64,000 bases of DNA from Cupriavidus necator (GCA_022041995.1 CP074386.1:62001-126000), one strand, 5' to 3'; shown: positions 39,842-52,287, counted from the stretch's first letter. Notes: generated from the letters alone by a model not told the origin. Translations and numbers: made by a program.

Positions 39842-41244
39842 ATTGCGTCGCAAAGGCGTTTACTAGCGCGTTTTCAGTGGACGCATGAAGGCAAAGTCAG
39901 CGGGTTGGGGCCATGAAGAGTTGGAGGGACTGGACTTGGGGGATGCGAGACGCAATGAACGTGCGAAGACGCTGGTGACGCGATTTGCTGCGAACCCGAC
40001 AGCGAGCATTCCTGGCGCGTGCAATGGCTGGGCTGAGACCATGGGCGCTTATCGATTTCTCGAGAATGAGGAGATCGAGTGGCGCGGGATTCTGGAGCCC
40101 CACTGGCAGCGCACGCAGCAGCGCATGGGCGAGCACGAAGTGGTGCTGTGCCTGCAGGACTCTACAGAGTTGGATTTCAACGGTCAGGAAATAGAAGGCC
40201 TGGGCGAGCTGAACTATGAGGCGCGGCGGGGGATCTACTTGCATCCGACGTATGCGGTGACGCCCAATCGCGAGCCGCTGGGTGTGCTCGATGCCTGGAT
40301 GTGGGCTCGGTCCGAGCGAGATGAAGCGGGACGAAGGGCGGGGCCGAAGGAAAGTCTGCGCTGGATAGAAGGTTACGAGCGGATCGCGGAAATTGCACCG
40401 CACTTGCCACATACTCGTCTGGTGTATGTGGCGGACCGGGAGGCCGATATCCTGGCCTTGATGCGATGCGCTCACGAACTTAGCACACCGGCGGATTGGC
40501 TGATTCGTGCCAAACACGACCGCAGTCTTGCTGGCGGCGAGAAGCTCTGGCAAACGGTAGCCGCTGGGGAGGTGGTAGGCGAGATCCAGTTCACCTTGGC
40601 CGCTCGTCCGGGACAGAAGGCACGGCCGGTAATGCAGGAGATCCGTGCGCAGCGCGTGGACTTGCCGGCTGGTAAGGCTGGCGCGATCGGCGTGACGTGC
40701 CTGATGGCCCGGGAGATCGACGCACCCAAAGGTGTGAAGCCGGTAGAGTGGCGGTTGCTGACCAACCGGCAGGCAACAGAGCTGCCGCAGCTACTTACTT
40801 TGATTGACTGGTATCGTGCGCGATGGGAGATCGAAATCTTCTTCAACGTGCTCAAGAATGGGTGCCGAGTCGAAGCACTGCAACTGTCTGTCGTCGATCG
40901 TCTTGAGCGTGCGCTGGCGCTGTTCATGATCGTGGCTTGGCGCATTGCACACTTGATGCGGATGGGAAGGACCTGTCCGGATCTTGATGCTGCTTTGTTC
41001 TTCGATCCAGACGAAATCCGCGGCGCTTACTTGCTGACGAAAAAGCGCGTTCCCGATCGGCCTCCACGGCTCAATGAGGTACTGCGCTTGATTGCACAAC
41101 TTGGCGGCTTCTTAGGCCGCAAGGGCGATGGCGAACCGGGGGTAAAAACCATCTGGACTGGCTTGCAGCAGGTCACGATCGCCGCTCAAATTTTACAGGC
41201 GCTTCGGGAGTGAGCAGTTGGCGTTCTGTATAAAGAAATGGGTT
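39842..41244 (+). mobile_element. IS4-family (IS50-type) insertion sequence
   Basis: Borders are inferred from where neighbouring gene remnants stop: the IS630 fragment ends at 39841, and the recombinase homology resumes at about 41245. Terminal repeats were not recognised by eye. Confidence 0.55.
39885..41213 (+). CDS. IS4-family transposase (Tn5/IS50-like)
   Basis: This protein of 442 residues has the IS50 layout: an N-terminal LGDARRNERAKTLV segment, Asp in LCLQDSTELDF, Asp in YVADREADIL, and the YREK-like signature WYRARWEIEIFF with the catalytic Glu. Intact, with a complete C-terminal dimerisation region. Confidence 0.85.
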   Translation: MKAKSAGWGHEELEGLDLGDARRNERAKTLVTRFAANPTASIPGACNGWAETMGAYRFLENEEIEWRGILEPHWQRTQQRMGEHEVVLCLQDSTELDFNGQEIEGLGELNYEARRGIYLHPTYAVTPNREPLGVLDAWMWARSERDEAGRRAGPKESLRWIEGYERIAEIAPHLPHTRLVYVADREADILALMRCAHELSTPADWLIRAKHDRSLAGGEKLWQTVAAGEVVGEIQFTLAARPGQKARPVMQEIRAQRVDLPAGKAGAIGVTCLMAREIDAPKGVKPVEWRLLTNRQATELPQLLTLIDWYRARWEIEIFFNVLKNGCRVEALQLSVVDRLERALALFMIVAWRIAHLMRMGRTCPDLDAALFFDPDEIRGAYLLTKKRVPDRPPRLNEVLRLIAQLGGFLGRKGDGEPGVKTIWTGLQQVTIAAQILQALRE

Positions 41245-41706
41245 CACGCGGATGACCATGCGCTTGCTGTCGATATCGGTGACCTTCAGGTGTGCAACTT
41301 CTGAAATTCGCAGGCCGGCGGCATACGCGGTCATTAGCGTGGCCCGGTGCTTCAGGCTGGGAATGGCATCGAAGAAGGCTTTAACCTCGTCGAAGCTCAG
41401 GATGACCGGTAGTCTCACCGGCTTCTTCGGCAGGGGAAAATCCTCGTCGCTCCAGTCGCGCTTGAGCGTCACGCGGTAGAGAAAGCGCAGTGCACCGATC
41501 GTTGCGCCGAGACTGGCGGGTGCCAGCTTGCGCTCTTCGAGGAGGTAGACGAGCCAGGTCCGGATCTCGTCGGGACCCAGCAGTTCGGGCGAGCGGTGGA
41601 AGTGCCGGGCGAAACTGCGTACCTGAATCAGATAGGACTTCTGTGTGTTCTCGGCGAGATTACGGATCTCCATGTCGTTCAACATGCGTTGGCGCAGCGG
41701 CGTCAT
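41245..41706 (-). pseudogene. tyrosine recombinase, 3'-truncated by the IS4 element
   Basis: It starts MTPLRQRMLNDMEIRNLAENTQKSY (ATG 41706), a Xer-like SAM-like core-binding domain. It then enters the catalytic domain with YAAGLRISEVAHL (first Arg). It ends at RMVIRVN where the IS4 begins, so the HxxR and Tyr motifs are lost. Recombinases of this type often travel with IS91-like elements; no IS91 transposase is visible here. Bases 41752-41942 contain nothing I can assign. Confidence 0.75.
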
Positions 41707-43904
41707 GACTAACCTCCTGGAAGCAGTGGTGGAGCCCGGTTGGGCATCCACATACTGCTCCTGGAGGTATCTGCGTCCCCTCGTTGGAATCCTGCGTCAA
41801 CTCACCACTGCCGGTGAACGCCAGCCATGGGCGCTCGCTCACCTCCCACTCCCGCGTCAGCGGGTTAGTACTTAGGCATATCCCGGTCGACCCTCTTTAT
41901 CTTCGTGATAGCGGAGGCACGCCCCCCTCGTGAAAAACCGGGTTACGCGTTCGGTCGTAACAACGCCCCAATCTTCGCCCGCAGGAACTCAAATGTCGTT
42001 GCACTGGCGCGGGCTATGGTTTCGGGTTCGACGCCAGCGCCATGACCGCCATCGCGCTGTTCTAGGTAGCAGACCTCGCCATGTCCGAGTGCCTGCATTT
42101 TCGCCACCATCTTGCGTGCATGGCCTGGATGCACGCGATCGTCAGTGGACGATGATGTGAATAGAACCGGCGGATAGGAGACGTCGGGCTTTACGTTGTG
42201 ATAGGGCGAGTAAGCCATCAGCATCCGGCGATCGTCGGCATCGTCGGGATTGCCGTACTCGTCGACCCACAAAGCGCCCTGCAACAACAGGTGAAAGCGT
42301 GACATGTCGAGGACTGGCACATGCGAGATAACGGCACCGAACAAATCCGGGCGCTGGATCATGCACGCTGCGGTTAACAACCCGCCGTTGCTCGCCCCTT
42401 GGATCGCGAGTTGCTCCGGGGTGGTAACACTGGAGCCGATCAATGCCTCAGCGACGGCAATGAAATCACCAAATGCGACCGGACGTTTTTCTCGTTGCGC
42501 GGCTTGATGCCAGCCAGGCCCGAACTCACCTCCCCCCCGGATGCTTGCGATTGCGTACACACCGCCCGGTTCGAGCCAGGAGAATCCCAAAGTGTCCATA
42601 TAGGCGGGTGTATCGAGCGGGATTTCGAATCCGCCGTATCCATAGAGCAGGCAAGGTCGAGGGGTACCCTGAAGATCTGCCTCGCGGCCGATCACCCAAT
42701 ACGGAATCTGCACGCCATCGGGCGCCATGGCATGCCGGCGCAACGCGACGAATCCGGTTGAATCGAAGCGTGCGGGAAGCTGCCCGAGTTGGTGCCAAGG
42801 TGTGTCACTGGAGAGATCGGCATGGTACAGCGCTGGTGGTGTCAGGAAGTGATCGACGTAGATCAGTACAGTGTCATCGCGTGCTCTATCGACGGCGGTC
42901 ACAGATGCTTCGCATCCGGCCGGCAACGGATACGCTCGAGATTGCCACGTGTCGTCGACCGAGTCTGGCGGATGCCAAAGCGTCACGCGGGTAACGCTTT
43001 CGCTCTTGTCAGAGACGATTAGCCAGTGCTTCGTATAACCCACCCCCGACAGTACGTTCTCGTCAGTTGGCGTGAAAAGTACGGTGAAGTGGCGATCACC
43101 GTCGAGAAATGCGTCACGTCGAATGGCCAGTAAAGAACCGCCCCGATAAATCGTCTCGTTGACGTGCCAATTGGTGCGCGGCGTGACGAATAGCCATTCG
43201 TTCCACTCAAACAAAGCAGCCGTATTACGCGGCACATCGTACAACCGCCATTCACCAGCCTTTTCGTCGAGCCAGAATTGCTCCCTTTCGTAGAATGTTG
43301 TGCTGCGCCTTGCAATATGACGTGCTTGGATTGGGTCGTAATTCGCTGACGCACCCAAGTCGTCAGGCTCGCATTCGAACACCACCGGCGCATCTGCAAC
43401 TGGCGTTCCGCGCTTCCATCTGCGCACCTGTCGCGGGTGACCGGAAACAGTGACAGCGGGGGCCGCGTTTACTGCGCTGTCATCCCAGCTCACATAAACC
43501 GTATCTCGATCGATCCATGCAACGCTGTGGTGACCGGAATCTGGTAGTTCGAATCCGTTCTCAACAAACGCACGCGCTTCCACGTCGAATTCCCGCACGA
43601 TACAAGTATCGGAACCGCCGGGCGAAAGGAAGACCAGTGCGCGATCAGCAGTGGGATAAATAAGATGAAAGTCGGCCAGAGCCCAGCGCGTGCCGTCCCC
43701 GTTTCGGTTGTTCAAGTCAAGCGCATCGACCTCCAGTACCACTTCCCATTGTGGGTTGCCCTCGATCCAGGCATTCCAGGGCGTACGCCGTACGAAACCG
43801 AGCGGATGCGCTCCGTCAAGCCAAGTATTGTAAGCCCAGTTACCCCAGCGCGAGCATATGACGATGCGATCTTGGGCCATCATGGTCTCGACGAGCCGCT
43901 TAGG

Positions 43905-45219
43905 AACGAGTGAGAAATAACTTCCCGAAGTGGACCTGGCGTGCGCAAAGCGACGCGGGTAAGATGTGATGCCTCTGGAGGACAAACGATGCAGGCTGGT
44001 TACCGGGCTGAGGTTGAAACGCGGATGAAGCGGCTGTACGCGCGCTTGTCGGAGAAGGACCGACGGCGGTATGCGGCTGTGGAGGCGGACAAGCTGGGCC
44101 ATGGCGGTTTCGAATATATTGCGAAACTGTTTGAAATGGACCCGAAAACAATTAGACAAGGGCTAAAGGACCTGGAAGAAGAGCTGGATCCGGTTGGAGA
44201 GCGGATCCGAAAAAAAGGGGCGTAAATCCAGGTTAACGGACCATCCGGAGTGGAATGCGGTATTTCTAGATGTGGTGCGAGAGCATACGGCGGGTAATCC
44301 ACAACACGGCATCATCTGGACGGATCTGAAGCCACGCGAAATCGCACAGGCGATGACGCAGCAAGTAGGCGAACGGGTGAGCGTGCGAACGGTCCGGCAG
44401 CTGCTAAAGCGCAACGGTTTTTCCCGGCGGCAATCACAGAAAAAGAAGTCGTTCAAGTCCCACGCACAACGCGACGTACAATTTCAGCGTATTACGCAAC
44501 TCAAGGCGGAATATCTCGAAGACGACCAGCCTGTCCTCAGCATCGATACGAAGAAGAAGGAGATGCTGGGCAATTTCTATCGCGACGGCAAGCTCTACAC
44601 GCGCGAGCAGCTTGAAGTCCTCGACCATGATTTTCCGAGCTACAGCGAAGGCAAGGTCATCCCGCATGGGCTGTACGACATCGGGCTGAACAAGGCACAT
44701 GTGAACATCGGGGTGAGCCGTGACACGACGCAGTTTGCCTGCGACAGCGTAGCGCACTGGTGGGAAAAACAGGGTCGCGCCGATTATCCCCAAGCCACAC
44801 GGTTACTGCTACTGTGCGATGGCGGAGGTAGCAACCCAAGTGATTCGTGGCTTTTCAAAGCGGATCTGCAAGATCTGGCAGACCGGCTCGGACTGGAAAT
44901 CCGGGTGGCCCACTACGCCCCATACTGCTCGAAACATAATCCGATCGAGCACCGCGTGTTTCCACACATTACGCGAGCCTGTGCTGGCGTAGTCTTCAGC
45001 AGCGTTAGTCTGGTTCGTGAACTGATCGAAAAAGCCTGCACAAAAACCGGACTGAAAGTTACTGCTGACATTCTTGACGGAGTCTATGAAGCCGGACGGA
45101 CAGTCACTCGTTGCGTCCGTGCTTCACTGAACATCGAGTACGACTCAACCTTGCCTGCGTGGAACTACAGCATCCGCTCACGGAACGCCGCATAGCGGGA
45201 AGTTATTTCGAGCACGTTC
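43905..45219 (+). mobile_element. ISAzo13-like insertion sequence inside the peptidase gene
   Basis: Inverted ends share GAAATAACTTCCCG (43914-43927 and, in complement, 45196-45209), with a further GGAACG outside each. It lies in opposite orientation to the peptidase gene. The exact borders are uncertain by a few bases. Confidence 0.75.
43989..45195 (+). CDS. ISAzo13-like transposase, expressed only through a frame change at an A7-G4 tract
   Basis: The first part (MQAGYRAEVETRMKRL, ATG 43989, GGAGG seven bases upstream) runs to the tract AAAAAAAGGGG near 44210. The DDE part is in another frame and carries SIDTKKKEML, LLCDGGGSN and CSKHNPIEHRVF. Joining them needs a +1 or -2 shift, or loss of one A. 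The tract is a classic slippage site, so programmed transcriptional or ribosomal slippage is possible, though a sequencing or real indel is equally likely. The product would be about 400 residues. Confidence 0.75.
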
Positions 45220-45544
45220 CTTAGTTAGCACGTCGGCGGCTGACGTGCGTCCGTACATTTCCATAGTACGGGCTGTCTGAGCGAAAACCCATGAATTGAC
45301 AGTGGGACTATCGAGTTCTTCGAGATCGATATACGGATCGGCAGCGTTACGTGTCGGCGGCCAAATAATTTTTGATTGCGAATTTATCATAATGCATCTA
45401 GTAAATTAACATCCATTAAAGTACTTTCAGAAGGAACAGCTTCAGGCTTTCAAATCGCCAGATTCGGTTCACGCCCTTGTCTTTCGCTGAAGTGGCTTGC
45501 ATTGTTGCCGCCCCATGGATCACGCGTTTATGCTGCTCAATGCC

Positions 45545-48500
45545 CTACTCGTTGAACCACGCGTACATTGGTATTCGGTAGGTATCCGTGAGATATGATT
45601 GTGTCGCGGCAAGAACTTCCAAGTGCGCCGGTTCAGCGTCATTTTTTGAGTAGCCGGGTTGCACTAGCGTCATGGCATAGTCAGGACGCAACTGCTGCCA
45701 TCGGTTGATCCAGGTCACGAGCAACGGCAATCCCCCCCGCTCAAACCGGGAGGCCTTATTCGCCTTTAGCCGACCGGCTTCCCGCCGCTGTAGGCGTTTG
45801 AGAAAATCGCCCAGTTGTTCCGCCCAGCGAACCGATTTCTGCGCCTGTCCGCAAATCTCATAGAGATCCTCAATGCGTGCTGCGGGTTTCGCCTTGGAGG
45901 AATACTTGCAATGATAGAGATGAATGCGCAAGCGGTTTCCTTCCAGCTTAATTGCGACCACGTCCGCAATTTCCCCTGCGCCGTCATCGTCAAAGACGAT
46001 ATCCCACGGATCTTCGAGCAGGCGTTCAATTACCCGGCGCTGGATTGAATCGGGCTTTTTTTCCAAGCCCTGTGATTCCGATCGGATGTTCACACCTTCC
46101 CAGCCATCGGTGGCTATGCGCTTTAGATCGAAAACCGGTACTTCGTCGCGCGGTGGCACGATGAACAAGGCCGAGCCGACTAGCATGTCACCATCAGCCA
46201 TGTAGACGTGCGGTGGGCTCTCGAGGAACCCTTCCAGCAAGGCCTGTTCCTTCTTGCCGCGCCGGATCGCCAGCGTAGGTCCTGTGGACTGAAAGAACCT
46301 AGGCGCACCGCCCTCGATTGTGAAGCGATACGTGGTAGCTATGCGATCACTGCCGATCCGGAAATGGATGCCGCCGGCACAAGTGAAGTCCTCCAAGGAA
46401 ATCTCGCAATCTTGAAACGGCTCGGCGGTATCGCCAGCCACCAGCGCGATGCGATCCTCGCGCTCGAACAGCACGTCCTCCGGCCAGTCCATCGCCAATG
46501 GAATCCTGCCCTCTGGCAACCTTTCCTGCGCCACCGCCTTAACAAGATTCCTGAGGATTCGTTCGGTCGTGATGCGTTCATCCAAAAGCTTTTTCCCAAG
46601 CCGGTCGCACCACCGCATCCATTCGGCCGGATTATTGGTCGTGTTCTGCGACCAAATTTTTCCCTTGATGGAACAGCCCAGCGTGGCACGCGTTCGAGTG
46701 GAATCCCGCGTTTCGCCGTCCTCGTCGACGTCCTCTAGATCCACAAAACCCTGTCCGAACAGATTGTTGAGCGTCTTTGTGCGGTTACCGGCATAGGCAT
46801 TGAGTTGATCGGCGATATCGACGCCCATGAACATGGAGTAGCGCACGGGCTTTCGCTGAGCCTCGCTTAGTCCAAGGTTCGACAGCATCAATCTCTCAAA
46901 ACCGTCCAGCGCTCGAAATACCGAATCCCCTCCAAGTCGGGACGCCGTGCCGCCGGTCAGCTTGCTGGCCAGTGGCATGTGCAGGTCCTTCTTGCGCGAC
47001 GTATTAATGAACAGAAGTTGCTGCTCCTCATTCCAGTAGGCCATGACGAGGTTGTACTGGACGTTCCTTGGAAACTTCACGTTCGTCCAGGGCAAGGCTT
47101 CCTCGTCGCGAGTCACGAAGATCAGAAGACGTTCTGCGGGATTTACGCTCGCCATCGGCAATCGTGGCATTACTGCCAATAGCATCGTCGATATCCTCAA
47201 CGCACCATTCTTCGCAGTCTGTGCGATAGACGATGGTACTCATTCGCGGCTGGAGGTTTTCGACATGGAAGTTTTCGGGAGGTGTCAGCAGACCCGTCAC
47301 GATGTCTTCGCGGCGCTTGGCGTCGAAGGTCTTCTGGTAGCCAACTACATTTAGGAGATGATTCCAGTCGGCATCCTCCGCATACAGGGCTTTCAAGCGC
47401 TCATTGACATCGTCCATGGCCACGTTAGCAATCACGGTCGCGGCGCCCAAATCTGCGCGGGTTCGAGTAAACCGTCCAACGAACTGAAGCGTGATGGCCT
47501 CGCTCTTGTGCTTGTCATGCAGCGCGGCGATCTTCAACTCCGGCAGATCGAAACCCTCTCCGAGCATGTTGACGCATACAATGATTGCAGCCTCGCCCGC
47601 ACGGAGCTTACGCAAAGCTTCCCGGCGAGCTATCACGCCCATATTGCTATGTATCATCTGCGGGGAAAACTCGCTCAGCCTGACCTGATACTTTTGATGC
47701 AAGGCTTTTGCTGCTTCAATCGTTCCCACTCGCGCCATCACTAAATGAGCCCAACCCTTGGCACGGTCGCGCCGTAATACCTGCCCCACATGCGTGATGA
47801 TCTGATCGTCGGCATCATCTCGATCCAGGCCCATCACGGGAATATAGTTGATCGACTTGAAGAGCCCATCACGCTGGGCTTGCCTTAGGGGATAGGAATA
47901 GATATGTCGTCCGTCCACGCGCCTACCGTCGTTGCGGTAGGGCGTCGCGGTGAACTGCAGAACAGTCTTCTTGCTGAACTGTTGCTTAAACGCGCGCCAG
48001 GTGGCAGCAGCAATGTGATGCGCTTCATCGACAAAAAGGTGTGTCGCCCATTCCGCCGCACGCTCCTGCATGTCCGAAGACAGCTCGGCGACCAGATCCA
48101 TTGTTGTGACTACGATTTGTGCAGAGTCGAGAAAGCGAGCGAACTCCTCTGTCGTCTTCGGCGCGCGTTTGAGCATGGCAACGGTTGGCAATAGCGCACT
48201 GTGGGCAAGGCATTGAGTCTGCCTAAGCATGCCCAGGGTCAAGAACTTTTCTGTCACCTGCGTCCGAAGCGCATCCGACGGGACAATAACCAGTAGTCTC
48301 CGTATTAATGCCATAACCAGCAGCGCAAGCATGGTCTCCGTCTTGCCGGTCCCTGTAGGCAGGACGACCGTCACGGCGGCCCGGCTCACGCTCCAATGCG
48401 CAAGCACGGCCCTGACTGCACCAACCTGCGGCAAGCGCATGCCTGCGCGAATGAGGCGCTCCTCCCCATCGTAACGTTCGGCGCGCAGATCTAGGGCATC

Positions 48501-48977
48501 CTCCCAAGATGCCAAAGTGCGTTCGATATCAGCGATCTGCGCGGTCTCCATGCCCTTCGCCTGACGCGCCCGTGGTAGCAGCCATTTAGCTTCCCCTCGC
48601 ATGACTGCCTCGACGTTCGAGGCATCGTCAACTTTGAGGACACTGGCGTTCCCGTACGACGAATTGGTCTTACGATCCACGACCGCGAATGAACCAAAGT
48701 CCGGGCTGAATCCGCTAAACCCTGCGCTTCGCTGTAGCGGGGACAACTTGACCGTCAAACGCTGCCGCGCCGAGCGCAGCCGTTTGATCACATTGCCGTC
48801 AGATCGGTCGAGCAGATCGACCAGGTTCGGGACGACGAGTTCTACCTCGTGCGCAAACAGATCATCCATGCATTCCCCCGCCGTCGAAAAATCGAGTTCC
48901 ATTTTGACATTGCTCTCGCGTCGCCTCCCCGGCGCCCGCTTGAAAAGTGCGAGGCGAATGTCCTCGTGCACTGTCAC
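45545..48977 (-). pseudogene. DEAD/DEAH helicase with C-terminal PD-(D/E)XK-like nuclease domain, one frameshift
   Basis: Assembled length is about 1,143 residues. The SF2 helicase core has Walker A LPTGTGKTETM (about 206-216), LFVDEAHHIA (about 314-323), FTATPYRNDGRR and the Arg finger region LQFVGRFTRTR. The frame shifts near 47165 (CVEDIDDAIGSNA to LPMASVNPAERL). The C-terminal part ends with a nuclease-like block: DDDGAGEIADVVAI then LYHCKYSS (about residues 1000-1025), which matches the D...E-x-K pattern of restriction-type nucleases. The start is 23 bp after the HNH gene stop, so it is the third gene of an operon with the ATPase and HNH nuclease. Helicase-nucleases of this type are common in phage-defence islands. 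As written it is broken. Confidence 0.75.
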
Positions 48978-48999
48978 AGAAACAACTGCGCATCGGCGA

Positions 49000-49860
49000 C
49001 TACACCACGCGATGCCGGATCAGGTGATAGCCCTCCCCACAGAACCAGGCCGAATCGCGCAGTCCCTCGTACAGAGCCGTCTTCCATGAGTTCCGATCAC
49101 GCGCATGTCGAGACCGAAACTGGGCATCTAGATGGGCGCGTATGCCGGTTGGTCCTGCCGCCTGCCCGACCTCCTCAAGCGCGTAGGAAATATCAGCCAT
49201 CTCGCTGGCGGCCTGGGCCGCATAAAGCGGGGCAAGGCCCATTACCTCGAAGTGTCTGCGTACACGCGCCGTAAGCACGGCATCCCACTCACTCGATGCC
49301 TGGACGAAAAATGACACAGTGGGCGGCGTCGAGGCCTCGATGGCTGCGACCAACCAGCGCTCGTCACCGAGGTTGTCGAAGTACGGGTGGAGTGTTTGCT
49401 CCTCCGCCTGCGCCGGAGCACTGGCCAGCTTTCGCTTGTTGCAGTCGGAGCAGGCCGGGACGAGATTGACAGGCGTTAGGTTTAGTTTGGGATAGCGCGA
49501 CTGTGGCAGGTAGTGATCGACCGTAGCCACCACCCGCTGGCCGCACAAGGGGCAAAGGCCGTGCTCGGGAGCCATGCGAATCTGCTCGTAGAGCGGCCGA
49601 GACGGCGAGCCGCCGCGAGCGAAGTGGGATTTGTAGATCACGCCCATCAATTCTGCATTGATCGCCTCGGTCACCTGCTCGGATTGCTCCATTGAGAACA
49701 ACTGCCCAAGCGGCCCTAACTCCTGATACTGAGCCTCGGACGCCACGATGACGGGAACCGCATCGCGCAGCGCCTGAGCGCGCTCGACAATACTAATGCC
49801 GGATGCACAAGCTTCCACCGCTTTAGCGGCGGTGAACGTCGGAGGATTGAGTCGCTTCAT
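49000..49860 (-). CDS. HNH endonuclease of an ATPase-HNH pair (Septu/PtuB-like)
   Basis: This intact 286-residue protein has a zinc-supported HNH motif at residues 103-143: CPLC, then VDHYLPQSRYP with the catalytic His, Asn in PVNLVPAC, and CSDCNKRK. It starts 10 bp after the ATPase gene stops. In Septu-type systems an ABC-like ATPase (PtuA) senses infection and an HNH protein (PtuB) cuts DNA; gene order and spacing here fit that model. The rest of the protein (about 160-286) is helical and unassigned. Confidence 0.8.
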   Translation of the reverse strand: MKRLNPPTFTAAKAVEACASGISIVERAQALRDAVPVIVASEAQYQELGPLGQLFSMEQSEQVTEAINAELMGVIYKSHFARGGSPSRPLYEQIRMAPEHGLCPLCGQRVVATVDHYLPQSRYPKLNLTPVNLVPACSDCNKRKLASAPAQAEEQTLHPYFDNLGDERWLVAAIEASTPPTVSFFVQASSEWDAVLTARVRRHFEVMGLAPLYAAQAASEMADISYALEEVGQAAGPTGIRAHLDAQFRSRHARDRNSWKTALYEGLRDSAWFCGEGYHLIRHRVV

Positions 49861-51122
49861 TGCTGCAACTCACTCCGCACGCTTCGTCACCAAGCTGCGG
49901 GCTAGCGCCATAGCCTCAGACCCCAACTGCCCGGAAAAATGCTGCTCTACTCCGTCATAGGTCTGTCCAGGTACGCTAGCGACTGTACTGACCAGTTGAT
50001 GGAAGCCCGCGTTTGTCACTTCCAGTCCAAACACCTCGCGAGTCAGGACACCTGCGCTTTCGCCGAACGTCTCCATTGACGGGCGCTCGACGGTCGATCG
50101 CATCAACGTCCGACGCAGCATCCATACGCATCGTTTCGGCACCTCTTGCAATACAACGGGCGAATGTGTGGCGATCAGTGCAACCCCGTTGCGGGCTACG
50201 AGCAGATCGGCTATGGCGCGCACAAATGCCGAAAGCAGCGGCGGATGCAGGTGTCCTTCCGGTTCGTCAAGGACGACTAGCGTGCGTTCATCAACCAATT
50301 CCACAAGACGCGTGGTCGTAAGGAGAACTATGGCATGACCCGAACTCAGGCGGCCAAAAAAATGCTCCGCAGTATCGGTCCAGTTCTCACCGGTAAGCTC
50401 GACAAGCCGTTGGACACCAGCTTCCGCAAATAGCGGGTCGGTCGCCAAAGTCCCGACGGCTCGAAGCCATCGAGTTCGCCGTGGCTCCGTCCGACAGCGC
50501 TCCAGGCTCTTAACAAAGTCTTTAGCGAGAGCAGCCGGCCCTTTAATCCCGTCAATCACTTGGCCGTTAATCTGACGCTGATGGCGCAGGCCAACGAACG
50601 CAGCTTCGATTCTTAATTCCTGCGCCGATGGTGCCAGGAAATCATCGAAGGCACTGAACGAGACGGATACAAGTCCAGCGAAAGTCCACTCTTGTTGGTT
50701 TTGACCTAGACGGCGGAGCGTTCCAAGAGGCGCCTTCTCAGTCGGCCGTTCGAGAAGAGTGTTGATCAGGCTCTGAATGCATCGGGTTTTCCCGGCACCA
50801 TTCCTACCGACGAGCACGTGCAGATTTGTCGGAGGCTCCGAATGTGGTTCGACAAGGAAACTCATCGTCGTCGGCGGTGCTGGCGGACCGTCGTTCGCCG
50901 GCGTCACCGGCAGTGTGAAATCGAACTCGAATCGTGTCAGAACGGCATCGCCGTGCGCCAAGCGGTGTAGTCGATTGCGAACGTTCGCTTCATGGACGGA
51001 CCGCAATAGCGACTGGATCATCACCATTTCGTGCTGGTGCCTGGCCAACACTTCCAAGTCATAGGCACAGTCGCATAGTCCTCGCAGGACAACCTGACCA
51101 TAGTTATCAGGTACTGACCCTA

Positions 51123-52287
51123 GTGTAGCGTTCTGTTCTTGATTGAACTTATATGAATTCGGCGTCTCCAATGCCCACACTGCGACACAGCGTGGAGAGA
51201 GTGAGTGCGAGTTGCCCCCGAGATCATGTTGACCGACGAGGAGCGAACCAATTTGACGAGGCTGGTTCGGTCGAAGCTCACGAGCGTGAGGCTGGCGCAG
51301 CGCGCGCGCATTGTGCTGCTGGCCGCCAACGGAATGCAGAACAAGGACATCGCCGAGCAGTTGGGAGTCGGACGCGTGCAGGTCTCGCGTTGGCGTGAGC
51401 GGTATGCGCAATCGGGGCTGGCCGGTATCGAACGCGACTTGCCGCGCGGTGCGCCGCCGGTGAAGGTGGACACGGCGCGGCTGGTGGAGCTGACCACTCA
51501 AACCAAGCCCGTTGCGGCCACGCACTGGAGCACGCGCAAGATGGCCGCCGAATTGGGCGTGAGCGCCAGCACCGTCATGCGCCATTGGCACGCCCACGGG
51601 TTGAAGCCGCACATCGTGCGCGGCTTCAAGGTGTCGCGCGATCCGAAGTTCGTCGAGAAGCTCGAAGACATCGTCGGCCTCTACATGTCGCCACCCGAGC
51701 ACGCGCTGGTGCTGTGCTGCGATGAGAAGAGCCAGGTGCAGGCGCTGGATCGCACGCAGCCCGGCTTGCCGTTGAAGAAGGGGCGTGCGGCCACCATGAC
51801 GCACGACTACAAGCGCAACGGCACGACCACGCTGTTTGCCGCGCTCAACGTGCTCGATGGCCAGGTCATCGCCCAGTGCCAGCAGCGCCACCGCCATACC
51901 GAGTGGCTGAAGTTCCTGCGCAAGATCGACCGCGAGACGCCCAAGGACAAAACGCTGCATCTGATCGCAGACAACTACGCCACCCACAAGCATCCTGCGG
52001 TGCAGGACTGGCTGGTCAAGCATCCGCGATTCAACATGCACTTCACGCCCACCTCCGCATCATGGCTGAACATGGTCGAGCGGTTCTTTCGTGACATCAC
52101 AACCGAGCGACTTCGCCGCGGCGTATTCACCAGTGTGCCGGAACTGGTCGACGCCATCAACGAGTACATCGCTCACCACAACACCAACCCCAAGCCGTTC
52201 ATCTGGACCAAGAGCGCTCGCGACATCCTACAGAAGGTCATTCGTGCCAACCGCCGCTTAAGTTCCAAACAGAATGGAACATTGCAC
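51123..52287 (+). mobile_element. IS630-family element, copy 1 of a near-identical pair
   Basis: It is flanked by TA (51121-51122 and 52288-52289). Ends read GTG(t/c)A(g/a)(c/t)GTTC in inverted orientation. The 1,165-bp length equals copy 2 at 58748-59912. Confidence 0.9.

Larger units (their letters stand above)
41943..45390 (-). pseudogene. prolyl oligopeptidase (S9A) gene split by an ISAzo13-like element
   Basis: The N-terminal 56 codons (45390-45221, MINSQSKIIWPPTRNAADPY ... AADVLT) and the remaining 655 codons (43905-41943, KRLVETMMAQ onward) rejoin in frame. The product would be about 711 residues, normal for the family. The C-terminal alpha/beta-hydrolase domain keeps the triad: Ser in GASNGGL, Asp in STDDRVHPGH and His in DGGHGAG. 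The beta-propeller precedes it. Such serine peptidases cleave short peptides after proline. CTAAG appears at both junctions on the coding strand, compatible with a short target duplication. The downstream piece alone lacks the N-terminus and is probably not expressed. Confidence 0.85.

Noticed and set aside
49870..52041. 723-codon minus-strand frame as one gene
   Set aside because: Its first 300 codons are antisense to the IS630 transposase; only 51122-49870 is genuine ATPase sequence.
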